Assembly: GCF_005887635.2 (NCBI RefSeq)
Contig: NZ_CP040818.1
Coordinates: 3,378,501-3,442,500, forward strand
Direction of reading: 5' to 3'
Source: Paroceanicella profunda
Lineage (GTDB): Bacteria > Pseudomonadota > Alphaproteobacteria > Rhodobacterales > Rhodobacteraceae
Length of the DNA stretch: 64,000 nt
Both the position numbers and the translations under genes were made by a program. Below the pieces are notes generated by a model that made no database searches, had not been told where the DNA came from, and saw nothing but the letters and a program-made list of their open reading frames with translations. Of the stretch, positions 56,686 to 64,000 are shown in pieces; position 1 is the first letter of the stretch; every line of letters starts with the position of its first letter.

Positions 56686-58542
56686 TTATTCGGCTGCAAT
56701 CGGCGGATTCTTCCCCTGCTTCACGAGGGGCGCCTCGAGGGCTGCCAGCAGCGGCACCGCGCGCCGCTCCTCCGGCAGCGCGCAGAGCCCGAGGCGCTGG
56801 CACGCCCGGCCCGCCGCCCCGGAGGCGGTGACCACGGCGAAGGGCACGGCCAGCACGAGGCCGGCCAGCACCGGCAGGGTCCAGGGCAATGCCGAGGGCG
56901 CCATCGCCGCCACCAGCGCGGCGAATCCGAGGCCGAAGAGCGTCTGCGGCCAGAGCCCGGCCAGCGCCTCGCCCCAGGACAGCCGGCGCGGGTCGCGCAT
57001 CTGCCCGCCCCAGATCACCGCCCGCCCGAAGGGCAGCCCGAGGAGGAACAGCGTCACCCGGAAGGCGACCACGGGCGCGAGCATCATCGAGAACAGCGTC
57101 TCGGTGAGGGCGCCGGCGGCGAAGCGCAGGCCCCCGCCGTAACCGCGCAGCGCCCCGGGGGTGAGGGCGGTGTCGATCCAGCCGGCGATCTTGGGAAACA
57201 GGCTCACCGCGAACATGATCATGAACATCGACAGGCCGAGCGCGAAGTCGATGCCGCCCGCGTCGCGCCAGATGATCTTGGAGGCGGCGGCGAGGGTCAT
57301 CAGCATCCAGGCCGGGGCGCCGAAATACATCATCATCGCGGCGAAGAGCTGGAAGCGGCTCACCCGCTCCAGCCCCGGCAGGCCCAGCAGCCGCCAGTAC
57401 TGCATGTTGCCCTGGCACCAGCGCAGGTCGCGGCGGGTGAAGTCCGGCAGGGTGACGGGGTTGTCCTCCCAGCTCTCGCCCTCCACGGGCAGCACCCGCA
57501 CCTCGTAGCCGGCGCGGCGCATCAGCACCGCCTCCACCTGGTCATGCGAGAGCACATGGCCGGAGAGCGGCCCGCGCCCGGGCAGCACCGGCAGCGCGCA
57601 ATGGGCGAGGAAGGGCGCGGTGCGGATGAGCGCGTTATGCCCCCAGTAGGGCCCGCAATCGCCCTGCCACCAGGCCGCCCCCATGGTGAAGGAGCGCATG
57701 CCGTGGCGCATGCCGAACTGGAAGATGCGCGCGAAGGCCGAGGCGCTCGGCGTGCCGATGACCAGGCTCTGCAGGATGCCCAGCCGGGGGTGGGCGTCCA
57801 TCACCCGCGCCAGCTCCAGCACCGCCGGCCCGGACATCAGGCTGTCGCTGTCGAGCGGCAGGACATAGCGGTAGCCCTGCCCGCGCGTCTCCAGGAAGTC
57901 GCGGATGTTGCCGGCCTTGTATCCGGTGTTCACCGCCCGGCGGCGATAGACGGCCCCGCCGAGCGCCCCGGCGTGGTCGGCATGCAACGCCTCCTCGCGC
58001 GCGGCGATCTCCGGGTCGGAGGTGTCGGAGAGCACGAACGTGTCGAAGCGGTGGATCTCGCCCGTCGCGCGCAGGCTGTCATGCAGCGCCAGGAGACGGG
58101 CGAAGGCGCGCTCCGGCGGTTCGTTGCGCAGGAACATCATGAGCGCGATGCGCCCCGTCGCGTCCCCCGGCCACGCGCCCGCGGCGCCGGGGGCGAGATG
58201 GGGTGCGGCGCGCACCAGCCCGTCGCGCGCGCCGTGCAGCAGCCACAGGCCCAGCACCGCATTCCAGAAGCCCATCACCGTCCAGGGCGCGCCGAGGAGG
58301 AAGGTGGCGAGGATCACCACATCCGCGGTCGACCAGCCGCCGGTGCCGAACACCGCGGCCACCCCGGCGGTGAGGCCGGCGAAGCTGAGCAGGTTGAGGA
58401 CGATCACGATGGCCCGGCGCCGGGCCAGCACCCGGCGCGGCTGCAGCCCGGCCGGGGTGAGGGACGGGTCGGGCAGCCGGGCGCCCCCGGGCACCGGCGG
58501 GCCGGCAGGGGTGATCAGGGCGGGACAGGAGGCGTCCTTCAT
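56686..58542 (-). CDS. opgH: Glucans biosynthesis glucosyltransferase OpgH
   Basis: Membrane GT2 enzyme that makes the beta-1,2 backbone of osmoregulated periplasmic glucans from UDP-glucose. It has 618 residues: two N-terminal helices, the cytoplasmic GT2 domain with LPLDSDSLMSG (DxD) and RRDLRWCQGN (Q/RxxRW), then about five C-terminal helices. The ATG at 58542 has a GGAG site; an upstream frame to 58608 does not. The partner opgG is not in the window; opgC is, 4.6 kb away. Confidence 0.92.
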   Translation of the reverse strand: MKDASCPALITPAGPPVPGGARLPDPSLTPAGLQPRRVLARRRAIVIVLNLLSFAGLTAGVAAVFGTGGWSTADVVILATFLLGAPWTVMGFWNAVLGLWLLHGARDGLVRAAPHLAPGAAGAWPGDATGRIALMMFLRNEPPERAFARLLALHDSLRATGEIHRFDTFVLSDTSDPEIAAREEALHADHAGALGGAVYRRRAVNTGYKAGNIRDFLETRGQGYRYVLPLDSDSLMSGPAVLELARVMDAHPRLGILQSLVIGTPSASAFARIFQFGMRHGMRSFTMGAAWWQGDCGPYWGHNALIRTAPFLAHCALPVLPGRGPLSGHVLSHDQVEAVLMRRAGYEVRVLPVEGESWEDNPVTLPDFTRRDLRWCQGNMQYWRLLGLPGLERVSRFQLFAAMMMYFGAPAWMLMTLAAASKIIWRDAGGIDFALGLSMFMIMFAVSLFPKIAGWIDTALTPGALRGYGGGLRFAAGALTETLFSMMLAPVVAFRVTLFLLGLPFGRAVIWGGQMRDPRRLSWGEALAGLWPQTLFGLGFAALVAAMAPSALPWTLPVLAGLVLAVPFAVVTASGAAGRACQRLGLCALPEERRAVPLLAALEAPLVKQGKNPPIAAE

Positions 58543-58622
58543 GAATTCCGCTCCGGGGGCTGGACGGACGCTGCCGAGGGGGTACAGTCCGCCCTCTCGC
58601 AGGGGCAAGGGGAGTACGGGAC

Positions 58623-59615
58623 ATGACGACGGATCTCGACACGCGCGCGCTCTGGTACGAGGGCCCGCACAGGGGCGCGCTGCGCCCCGGGGCGGCGGGA
58701 GACGGGCCGGTGGAGGTCGACACCCTGTGGTCCGCCCTGTCGCGCGGCACGGAGCGGCTGGTGTTCGAGGGACGGGTGCCGCCCGGAGAAGCCGGGCGCA
58801 TGCGCGCGCCGGCCCAGGAGGGCGCCTTCCCCTTCCCGGTGAAATACGGCTATTGCAACGTCGGCCGGGTACGCGGCGGCGACCCCGCGCTGGAGGGCCG
58901 GACGGTGTTCTCCCTCACGCCCCATCAGCGCGGCTTCCGCGCGACGGCGGAGCGGCTCACACCGCTGCCCGAGGGCGTTCCGGCGCGCCGGGCCATCCTG
59001 GCGGCCAACATGGAAACGGCGCTGAACGGGGTCTGGGATGCGGGACTGGGCTTCGGAGAGGCCGAAGGTGTCAGCGTGGCGGTCGTCGGGGCGGGGGTCC
59101 TCGGCTGTCTCACGGCAGCTCTTTCCTCTTCTGTGGCGCGGTGTTCCGTCACTCTTACGGACAGGATAGAGGAGCGGATCGCCGCCGCCAATGAACTCGG
59201 CGTGAGGTTTGAAACTTCTCTTGCCGCGGGGCGTTACGACATCGTGTTCAATTGCTCCGCCAGCGCTGCGGGCCTCGCCGCCGGGCTGGCGGCGCTGAAG
59301 CCCGAGGGGCTGCTGGTGGAAATGAGCTGGTATGGTGCGGAGCCGGTGCTGGTTCCCCTGGGCGGGGCCTTCCACTCCCAGCGCCTGCGTCTCGTCTCCA
59401 GCCAGGTCGGCATGGTCGCCCCCGCCGCGCGGGCGCGCGGCATCACCCACGCGCAGCGCCTGTCGCGCGCCCTCGCGCTGCTGAGCGATTCGGTTTACGA
59501 CTGTCTGATCACCGGGGAGATAGATTTCGAGGATCTGCCCCACGCCCTTCCCGCCTTGCTGGCGCCGGGGGCTCCGGGTCTTGTAACCGCCATCAAATAT
59601 TGCAGGAAAGCGTAA
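58623..59615 (+). CDS. MDR-family dehydrogenase of the pteridine-like cluster
   Basis: 330-residue medium-chain dehydrogenase/reductase fold. The N-terminal part has LSRGTERLVFEG and FPVKYGYCNVGRV, and the NAD(P)-binding loop is VAVVGAGVLGCLTA. The zinc-ligand GHE motif is absent, so it is probably zinc-independent. Similar features occur in BchC-type dehydrogenases. Its stop shares a base with the ATG of the PTPS-like gene. It starts a four-gene operon and diverges from opgH over 80 bp. The substrate is unknown; reduction of a pteridine side chain or a linked sugar are possibilities. Confidence 0.8.
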   Translation: MTTDLDTRALWYEGPHRGALRPGAAGDGPVEVDTLWSALSRGTERLVFEGRVPPGEAGRMRAPAQEGAFPFPVKYGYCNVGRVRGGDPALEGRTVFSLTPHQRGFRATAERLTPLPEGVPARRAILAANMETALNGVWDAGLGFGEAEGVSVAVVGAGVLGCLTAALSSSVARCSVTLTDRIEERIAAANELGVRFETSLAAGRYDIVFNCSASAAGLAAGLAALKPEGLLVEMSWYGAEPVLVPLGGAFHSQRLRLVSSQVGMVAPAARARGITHAQRLSRALALLSDSVYDCLITGEIDFEDLPHALPALLAPGAPGLVTAIKYCRKA

Positions 59616-60001
59616 TGTTCACAGTTGAAGTTCGCGATCACATCATGATCGCCCATTCCCTCAAGGGCGCTGTCTTCGGCCCGGCGCAGAAGATGCACGG
59701 TGCCACCTTCGTGGTCGACCTCACCTTCTTCCGCGACACGCTCACCGAACACAATTTCGTCGTGGACATGGGCGCGGCCCATGACGTGCTGAAGGCCGTG
59801 CTCACCCCGCTCAACTTCGGCAATCTCGACGAGATCTTCCCCGGCGAGATCACCACCACCGAATTCCTGTGCCACCACATCTTCACCAGGGTGGCAAAAC
59901 GGCGGTCGGAGCTGGGCGCCGGGGCGGACGGGCTCACCCGACTGCGCGTCACCCTGCATGAAAGCCACGTCGCCCGGGCGAGTTACGAGGCGGACCTCTG
60001 A
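59615..60001 (+). CDS. 6-pyruvoyl-tetrahydropterin/QueD-like protein lacking key residues
   Basis: 128 residues of T-fold type (start MFTVEVRDHIMIAHSL). Compared with QueD/PTPS (C-x3-H-G-H), the catalytic Cys is Ala (A24) and the last zinc His is Ala (A30), while H14 and H28 remain. The pterin-anchoring Glu near the C-terminus is kept (VTLHESHVARASYE). It is therefore unlikely to perform the standard reaction; it may bind a pterin, or use other ligands for a different reaction. It overlaps both neighbours by one base. Confidence 0.85.
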   Translation: MFTVEVRDHIMIAHSLKGAVFGPAQKMHGATFVVDLTFFRDTLTEHNFVVDMGAAHDVLKAVLTPLNFGNLDEIFPGEITTTEFLCHHIFTRVAKRRSELGAGADGLTRLRVTLHESHVARASYEADL

Positions 60002-61014
60002 TGCGGTTCGCGGTTCCCGGGGACATCAACACCCGTTCCGGCGGCTACGCCTACGACCGCGCGATCCTGGCCTGCGCGCCCGACCTCGGCCTGCTGCCGC
60101 TGCCCGGCGGCTTTCCCTTTCCCGGCCCCTCCGAACTGGAGACCACCCGGCGCGTCCTGCTCGCCGCGCAGGGGCCGGTTCTGGTGGACGGGCTGGCCTA
60201 CGGCGTGCTGCCGCCGGAGCTGATCGAGGCGCGGCGCGGCCCGACGCTCTCGCTGTGCCATCATCCGCTGGCGCTGGAGACCGGGCTCTCCGAAGCCCAG
60301 GCGCGGGCGCTGCGCATCTCCGAGCGCCGCGCGCTGGCGCTCGCCGCGCATGTGATCGCCACCAGCGAGACCACGGCGCGTGACCTCGTGGCGAACTACG
60401 ACGTGGAACCGGCCCGCATCACCGTGGCCGCACCGGGCCTGCCGCGCGCCGAAGCCGCGCCGCGCCGCGGGTCTCCGCCGGTCATCCTGTGCCTGGGCGC
60501 GATGATCCCGCGCAAGGGGCACGACGTGCTGCTGCGCGCGCTGGCCCGGCTGCAGGGCCTGTCCTGGAGCGCGCTGATCGCCGGGCCTGCGCCAGACGCG
60601 GGCTGGGCGCGGCGCATCGGCGCGCTCTCCACCCGGCTGGGCCTCGACGCCCGGGTGCGTTTCATGGGCGCGCAGGACCAGCCGGGCGTGGAGGCGCTTT
60701 ACGCCGGGGCCGACATCTTCTGCCTGCCGTCCCGCCACGAGGGCTACGGCATGGTGTTCGCGGAAGCCATGATGCGCGGCCTGCCGGTGGTCGCGGCACG
60801 GGCCGGCGCGGTGCCCGAGGTGCTGCCGGCCGATGCCGGGCTGCTCGCCCCTCCGGGCGACGACGCGGCACTGGCGGAGTTCCTCGCCCTGCTCATCGAC
60901 ACGCCCGAAGTGGCGCAGCGCATGGGGCGCTGCGGCCGCGCCCATGCCCTCACCCTGCCCGACTGGCCGGACACCGCCCGGCGAGTGATGGACTGCCTGC
61001 GGGCCGCGGCATGA
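60001..61014 (+). CDS. Glycosyltransferase family 4 protein
   Basis: 337-residue GT-B enzyme. The C-terminal nucleotide-sugar site has the GT4 E-x7-E pattern in RHEGYGMVFAEAMMRGLPVVA, and LCLGAMIPRKGHDVLLRAL is the usual linker to that domain. The N-terminal acceptor domain is short. A GT4 enzyme glucosylates tetrahydrobiopterin in cyanobacteria, so glycosylation of the cluster's pteridine-like product is a reasonable but unproven idea. It is coupled to its neighbours by one-base and four-base overlaps. Confidence 0.88.
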   Translation: MRFAVPGDINTRSGGYAYDRAILACAPDLGLLPLPGGFPFPGPSELETTRRVLLAAQGPVLVDGLAYGVLPPELIEARRGPTLSLCHHPLALETGLSEAQARALRISERRALALAAHVIATSETTARDLVANYDVEPARITVAAPGLPRAEAAPRRGSPPVILCLGAMIPRKGHDVLLRALARLQGLSWSALIAGPAPDAGWARRIGALSTRLGLDARVRFMGAQDQPGVEALYAGADIFCLPSRHEGYGMVFAEAMMRGLPVVAARAGAVPEVLPADAGLLAPPGDDAALAEFLALLIDTPEVAQRMGRCGRAHALTLPDWPDTARRVMDCLRAAA

Positions 61015-61802
61015 GCGGCTTTGCCCCCGACTGGCTGGCCCTGCGGGACCCGGCGGACCGCGCGGCGCGCAGCCGCACGCTGCGCGACCGGCTGCTCACG
61101 CATCTCTTCGCCCGCCCGGGGGGCCGGCCCCTGCGGGTGATCGACCTGGGCTGCGGCACCGGCGCCACCTGGCGCGCGCTTGCCCCCCTGCTGCCGCCCG
61201 ACACCGAATGGTGCCTCGTGGACCATGACCCTGCGCTTCTGGCCGCCGCGCGGACCGCCCTGGGCGACAGCGCGCAGATCAGCTTCCTGGAAGCGGACCT
61301 CGCCGCCTCGGTGGAGGAGACGCTGGCGCGCGGGGCGGATCTCGTCACCTCCTCGGCGCTGATCGACCTGTGTTCGGCGGAGTGGCTGTCGCGGCTGGGC
61401 GGCGCGGTGCCCCCGGGCGCGGCCGTCTACATGGCGCTGAACTATGACGGCACCGAGCACTGGGAACCGGCCCATGACGCGGAGCCCCGCGCCCATGCCG
61501 CCTTCCTCGACCATCACCGCAGGGACAAGGGCTTCGGCCCGGCGCTCGGCGCGGAGGCCCCGGCGCATCTCTCCCGGGTGCTCGCGGCGCGGGGCTGGAC
61601 GGTGCGCAGCGCCGCGAGCCCCTGGCGGCTGTCGCAGGCACATCGCGGGCTCATCGCGGCCCTGGCGGAGGGCTCCGCGCAGGCCGTGGCCGAAACCGGC
61701 GCCCTCTCCCCCGCCGAGCATGCGGCCTGGGCCGCCTCCCGGCGCAGCGCGGAAAGCGTGATGATCGGCCACACGGACCTGCTCGCCCTCCCCCCTGCCT
61801 GA
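61011..61802 (+). CDS. Class I SAM-dependent methyltransferase
   Basis: 263 residues with SAM motif I VIDLGCGTGATW, the acidic CLVDHDP after strand 2, and the ADLVTSSALIDLCSAEWL region. The ATG overlaps the glycosyltransferase stop (ATGA). It would methylate the product or an intermediate of the cluster; the target is unknown. Confidence 0.87.
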   Translation: MSGFAPDWLALRDPADRAARSRTLRDRLLTHLFARPGGRPLRVIDLGCGTGATWRALAPLLPPDTEWCLVDHDPALLAAARTALGDSAQISFLEADLAASVEETLARGADLVTSSALIDLCSAEWLSRLGGAVPPGAAVYMALNYDGTEHWEPAHDAEPRAHAAFLDHHRRDKGFGPALGAEAPAHLSRVLAARGWTVRSAASPWRLSQAHRGLIAALAEGSAQAVAETGALSPAEHAAWAASRRSAESVMIGHTDLLALPPA

Positions 61803-61858
61803 GGCGGGTGGCGGGGCCGGCATTTCCGGAGGGTTCCCGGCCGGCGACCGGGACGGCG

Positions 61859-62422
61859 TCAGCCGATCATCCGGCCCAGCACCCCGTCGCGCTTCAGCAG
61901 GCCGTGGTAGAGCGCCGCGACGATGTGGATCGCCGCCAGCACGCCGATGCTGATGCCCAGCACGCCGTGCACGCCCAGCACCCGCTCGGCGAAGGGCTGG
62001 TCCGGGGCGGAGATCGCCGGCATCTCGAACAGCCCGTAGACCGGCAGCGGCGCGGGATAGGCGCTCACCCCCAGCCAGCCCAGCACCGGCACCACCAGCA
62101 GGAGGAGGTAGAGGATGCCGTGCACCGAACTGGAGGCGATGTGCTCGAACCGGGTGAGCGGCGGATAATAGGGCGGCGCGCGCCAGGCCAGCCGGCTGGC
62201 GATGCGCAGGATCATCAGCGCGAGAATGGCGAAGCCGGTGGACTTGTGCAGGGCGTAGAGCGTGTCAAACCCCGCCGGGCCCAGCACCACCTCCACCGCC
62301 TGCTTGTTGGAGAAATCGGAAATCACCAATCCCGCGGGCACCATGAAGATCACCAGCAGGGCAATCGTCCAGTGCAGCAACCGCTGCAGCCCGTGATAGT
62401 GGATCCCGTCAGCCATTCTCAC
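61859..62422 (-). CDS. Cytochrome b561 family protein
   Basis: Four-helix di-heme membrane protein, 187 residues. Candidate heme ligands are in HWTIAL, HKSTGFAIL, SSVHGILYL and AAIHIVAALYH. It shuttles electrons between quinone and a periplasmic acceptor, or lowers superoxide as CybB does. It overlaps the RibD-C reductase gene by 14 bases and follows it in one transcript. Confidence 0.9.
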   Translation of the reverse strand: MRMADGIHYHGLQRLLHWTIALLVIFMVPAGLVISDFSNKQAVEVVLGPAGFDTLYALHKSTGFAILALMILRIASRLAWRAPPYYPPLTRFEHIASSSVHGILYLLLLVVPVLGWLGVSAYPAPLPVYGLFEMPAISAPDQPFAERVLGVHGVLGISIGVLAAIHIVAALYHGLLKRDGVLGRMIG

Positions 62423-63113
62423 GCTCCCAGCTTCGCCTCAGGTCGCAGGTGAAGAGGACGTCGCCATCCTCGAACACATGCACGCTCGTGTGCGGCCTGA
62501 GCGCCTGGTCCAGCTCGGCGACAGGGGACCGCCTCAGGCCCGTCATTCCGGACCCGATGATCATCGGCGCCATGAGAATATGCAAGAGATCAATGGCCTC
62601 GGCATCCAGGAATCGTGACAGGGTCTCCGCGCCGCCCTCCAGCAGCAGCCGCGGGAGACCGCGCGCGGCGAGGGCCGCGACGATGTCGCGCGGGGCGATC
62701 CGGCCCTCCGGCGCCGGCAGGCGCAGCACCGCGCAGCCGGGGGGCACCTCCGTGCCCGGGCCGGTGATCACCAGAACCTGCCCTGCCCCGTCCCGCAGGA
62801 GACGGGCGTCGCGGGGCATGCGGCCGCGCGGGTCGATCACCACGCGCACCGGGTTCTCGCCCGGGCAGCGCCGCACGGTGAGCGAGGGGTCGTCCGCCGC
62901 CACGGTGCCCACGCCCACCACCACCGCATCCACGCAGGCCCTGAGCCGGTGCAGGTGATCGAGCGCCGCGCGCCCGTTGATGTATTTCGAGGCCCCGGTC
63001 ACCGTGGCGATCCGGCCATCGAGGGTCTGGCCGGTCTGCGCGATGACCAGCCCGGCACCGGCATCCCGCGCGGGCAGCAACGGGCCTTGGGTATCCAGGA
63101 CGCTGTAATTCAT
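62409..63113 (-). CDS. RibD C-terminal domain (dihydrofolate-reductase-fold) reductase
   Basis: 234 residues, reductase domain only, with no deaminase. Motifs: QTLDGRIA (substrate loop), VVVGVGTVAADDPSLTVR (NADPH and product site) and LLLEGGAETLSRFLDA. Stand-alone RibD-C proteins reduce pyrimidines or dihydropterins. The ATG at 63113 follows a GGGAGGT site; the longer frame upstream is spurious. Its closeness to the PTPS-like cluster suggests a shared pteridine chemistry. Confidence 0.88.
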   Translation of the reverse strand: MNYSVLDTQGPLLPARDAGAGLVIAQTGQTLDGRIATVTGASKYINGRAALDHLHRLRACVDAVVVGVGTVAADDPSLTVRRCPGENPVRVVIDPRGRMPRDARLLRDGAGQVLVITGPGTEVPPGCAVLRLPAPEGRIAPRDIVAALAARGLPRLLLEGGAETLSRFLDAEAIDLLHILMAPMIIGSGMTGLRRSPVAELDQALRPHTSVHVFEDGDVLFTCDLRRSWERENG

Positions 63114-63169
63114 GTGTCGACCTCCCTCACGGCATACGCGGGAACGCCCCGGCCAGATCATACGTTGCA

Positions 63170-64000
63170 TCAGTCGACAAAATGAACCCGTCCCACCGCC
63201 CCTGCACCCGCGCCGGAGGGCGCCTCCGCCCGCCCGGCCCCGGGCCTGCGCCACGGCTGCGACTTGAACCATGACACCAGATAGGCGGTGAAGACCAGCA
63301 CCGCGCAGCCCCAGAGGTTCACGGCCATCCAGGTCAGCATGTCGCGGCCCATGAGGTCCAGCAGCCAGCCGTTCACCTGCGCGAGCAGGATCGAGACCAT
63401 GAACACCGCGAGCGACTGCGTGCCCACCTTGCGCACCACCGGCACCACCCGGGCCACACCGGCGGTACAGAGCGCGCGGCGTCGCGCCTCTCCCAGCGCC
63501 GCCCAGCCCAGCACGGTGAGCGCCACGAGGTGCAGCACCTGCAGCGGCCCGACCAGCACCGGCGGTGCGACCAGGCTCACCCCGCCCCCCGCGGCCCCGG
63601 CCTCGAGCAGCCGCAGCACGGCAGCGTCCAGCCGGGGCGAGAGCGCGGCGATTTCCTCGATCCAGGCATAGGGCAGCGTGAGCAGCGCCACCAGGGCGCA
63701 GACCGCCAGCAGCGCCGGCCCCGCGGCGCGCGGCGCGCGCACGCCGGTGGTCAGGCGCACGCCCCCGGGCCCCACCGCCACCCAGGCGAGATAGGCCAGC
63801 GCCAGGAAATGCAGATAGCGCAGCGCGCCCACTTCCGTTTTCCACCACAGGGGCTCGATGGACGCCCGCACCCCGGCGATCCACTCGCGCAGTGCCCAGT
63901 CCGCCGGCAGCCAGCCGCCGTCATGGATCTGATGCCAGGCGAAGGGCACCACCAGCAGCACGTAGAGCGCGGCGAGCCGGACGAGCGCCGCGCGCACCGG
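63170..64000 (-). CDS. opgC: OpgC-like periplasmic glucan succinyltransferase, 5' end outside window
   Basis: The frame is open to the window edge, so the N-terminal third is missing (OpgC proteins are usually about 390 residues). What is seen has several membrane helices with the OpgC-type segments VGTQSLAVFMVSI and the Trp-rich loop GGWLPADWALREW. It transfers succinyl groups to periplasmic glucans. The C-terminal tail is Arg/Pro/Ala-rich. OpgH in the same region supports the call. A GTG at 63997 is an internal codon, not the likely start. Confidence 0.8.
   Translation of the reverse strand, partial: PVRAALVRLAALYVLLVVPFAWHQIHDGGWLPADWALREWIAGVRASIEPLWWKTEVGALRYLHFLALAYLAWVAVGPGGVRLTTGVRAPRAAGPALLAVCALVALLTLPYAWIEEIAALSPRLDAAVLRLLEAGAAGGGVSLVAPPVLVGPLQVLHLVALTVLGWAALGEARRRALCTAGVARVVPVVRKVGTQSLAVFMVSILLAQVNGWLLDLMGRDMLTWMAVNLWGCAVLVFTAYLVSWFKSQPWRRPGAGRAEAPSGAGAGAVGRVHFVD

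Noticed and set aside
59615..60001. Ordinary QueD of queuosine synthesis
   Set aside because: The catalytic Cys and one zinc His are replaced by Ala, and no other queuosine genes are close.

Overview
The window is a GC-rich chromosomal stretch from an alphaproteobacterium, most likely order Rhodobacterales (Paracoccaceae/Roseobacteraceae-like). This is inferred from gene content and order: a B12-dependent class II ribonucleotide reductase, and a nuo operon carrying the small extra genes typical of that group and running on into birA, coaX and rnj. It also has a TAXI-type TRAP system with a DUF1850 protein, a DgcN/DgcA D-glutamate pair, and a pteridine-synthase-like cluster. No rRNA, phage, insertion sequence or CRISPR array was seen. 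The DNA looks like ordinary chromosome, with accessory genes between housekeeping blocks.

Layout. 1-3600 is nrdJ (3' end outside the window), preceded by two NrdR-box-like sites. 3937-5924 is a two-gene operon (Ldh2-type oxidoreductase, galM). 6196-7383 is a lone cytochrome P450. 7387-27225 is one long minus-strand transcription unit holding all 14 nuo genes plus a sulfotransferase, a DUF4259 protein, a DUF5337 protein, a 65-residue membrane protein, two candidate microproteins (28 and 29 residues), birA, coaX and rnj. Upstream lie two identical tRNA-Asp genes. 28362-33207 holds two convergent RTX proteins (an M10 metalloprotease and an RTX protein of unknown function) with a strong terminator between them. 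33518-36141 is a dimethylarginine-hydrolase-like gene overlapping an M20 amidohydrolase. 36651-38540 has a PilJ-like/GGDEF diguanylate cyclase and a YoaK-family membrane protein. 39284-42471 is a glycine betaine/choline-type ABC importer. 42599-44284 is a soluble PAS-PAS chemoreceptor. 44508-45775 has a MYG1-family protein and a 43-residue basic protein. 46166-49573 is a TAXI-TRAP operon. 50244-52620 has tRNA-Lys, dapF and mtaB, followed by a decayed PepSY-like gene. 53125-56505 is a D-amino-acid operon (dgcN, dgcA, D-amino-acid transaminase, GNAT). 56686-64000 has opgH and opgC (osmoregulated periplasmic glucan) on either side of a plus-strand cluster of dehydrogenase, PTPS-like protein, GT4 glycosyltransferase and methyltransferase, with a RibD-C reductase and cytochrome b561 on the minus strand.

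How the parts fit. The nuo unit encodes respiratory complex I and couples it to biotin ligase, pantothenate kinase and RNase J. The dgcN-dgcA-dat operon fits catabolism of D-glutamate and other D-amino acids. The best candidate for an undescribed system is the tightly overlapping 58623-61802 cluster with the nearby RibD-C reductase. Its PTPS-like protein has Ala at the positions of the catalytic Cys and one zinc-binding His, and it is paired with a glycosyltransferase and a methyltransferase. This suggests a modified, perhaps glycosylated, pteridine-like product. The two microORFs in nuo, each with its own ribosome binding site and a stop overlapping the next nuo start, are the second most interesting signal.
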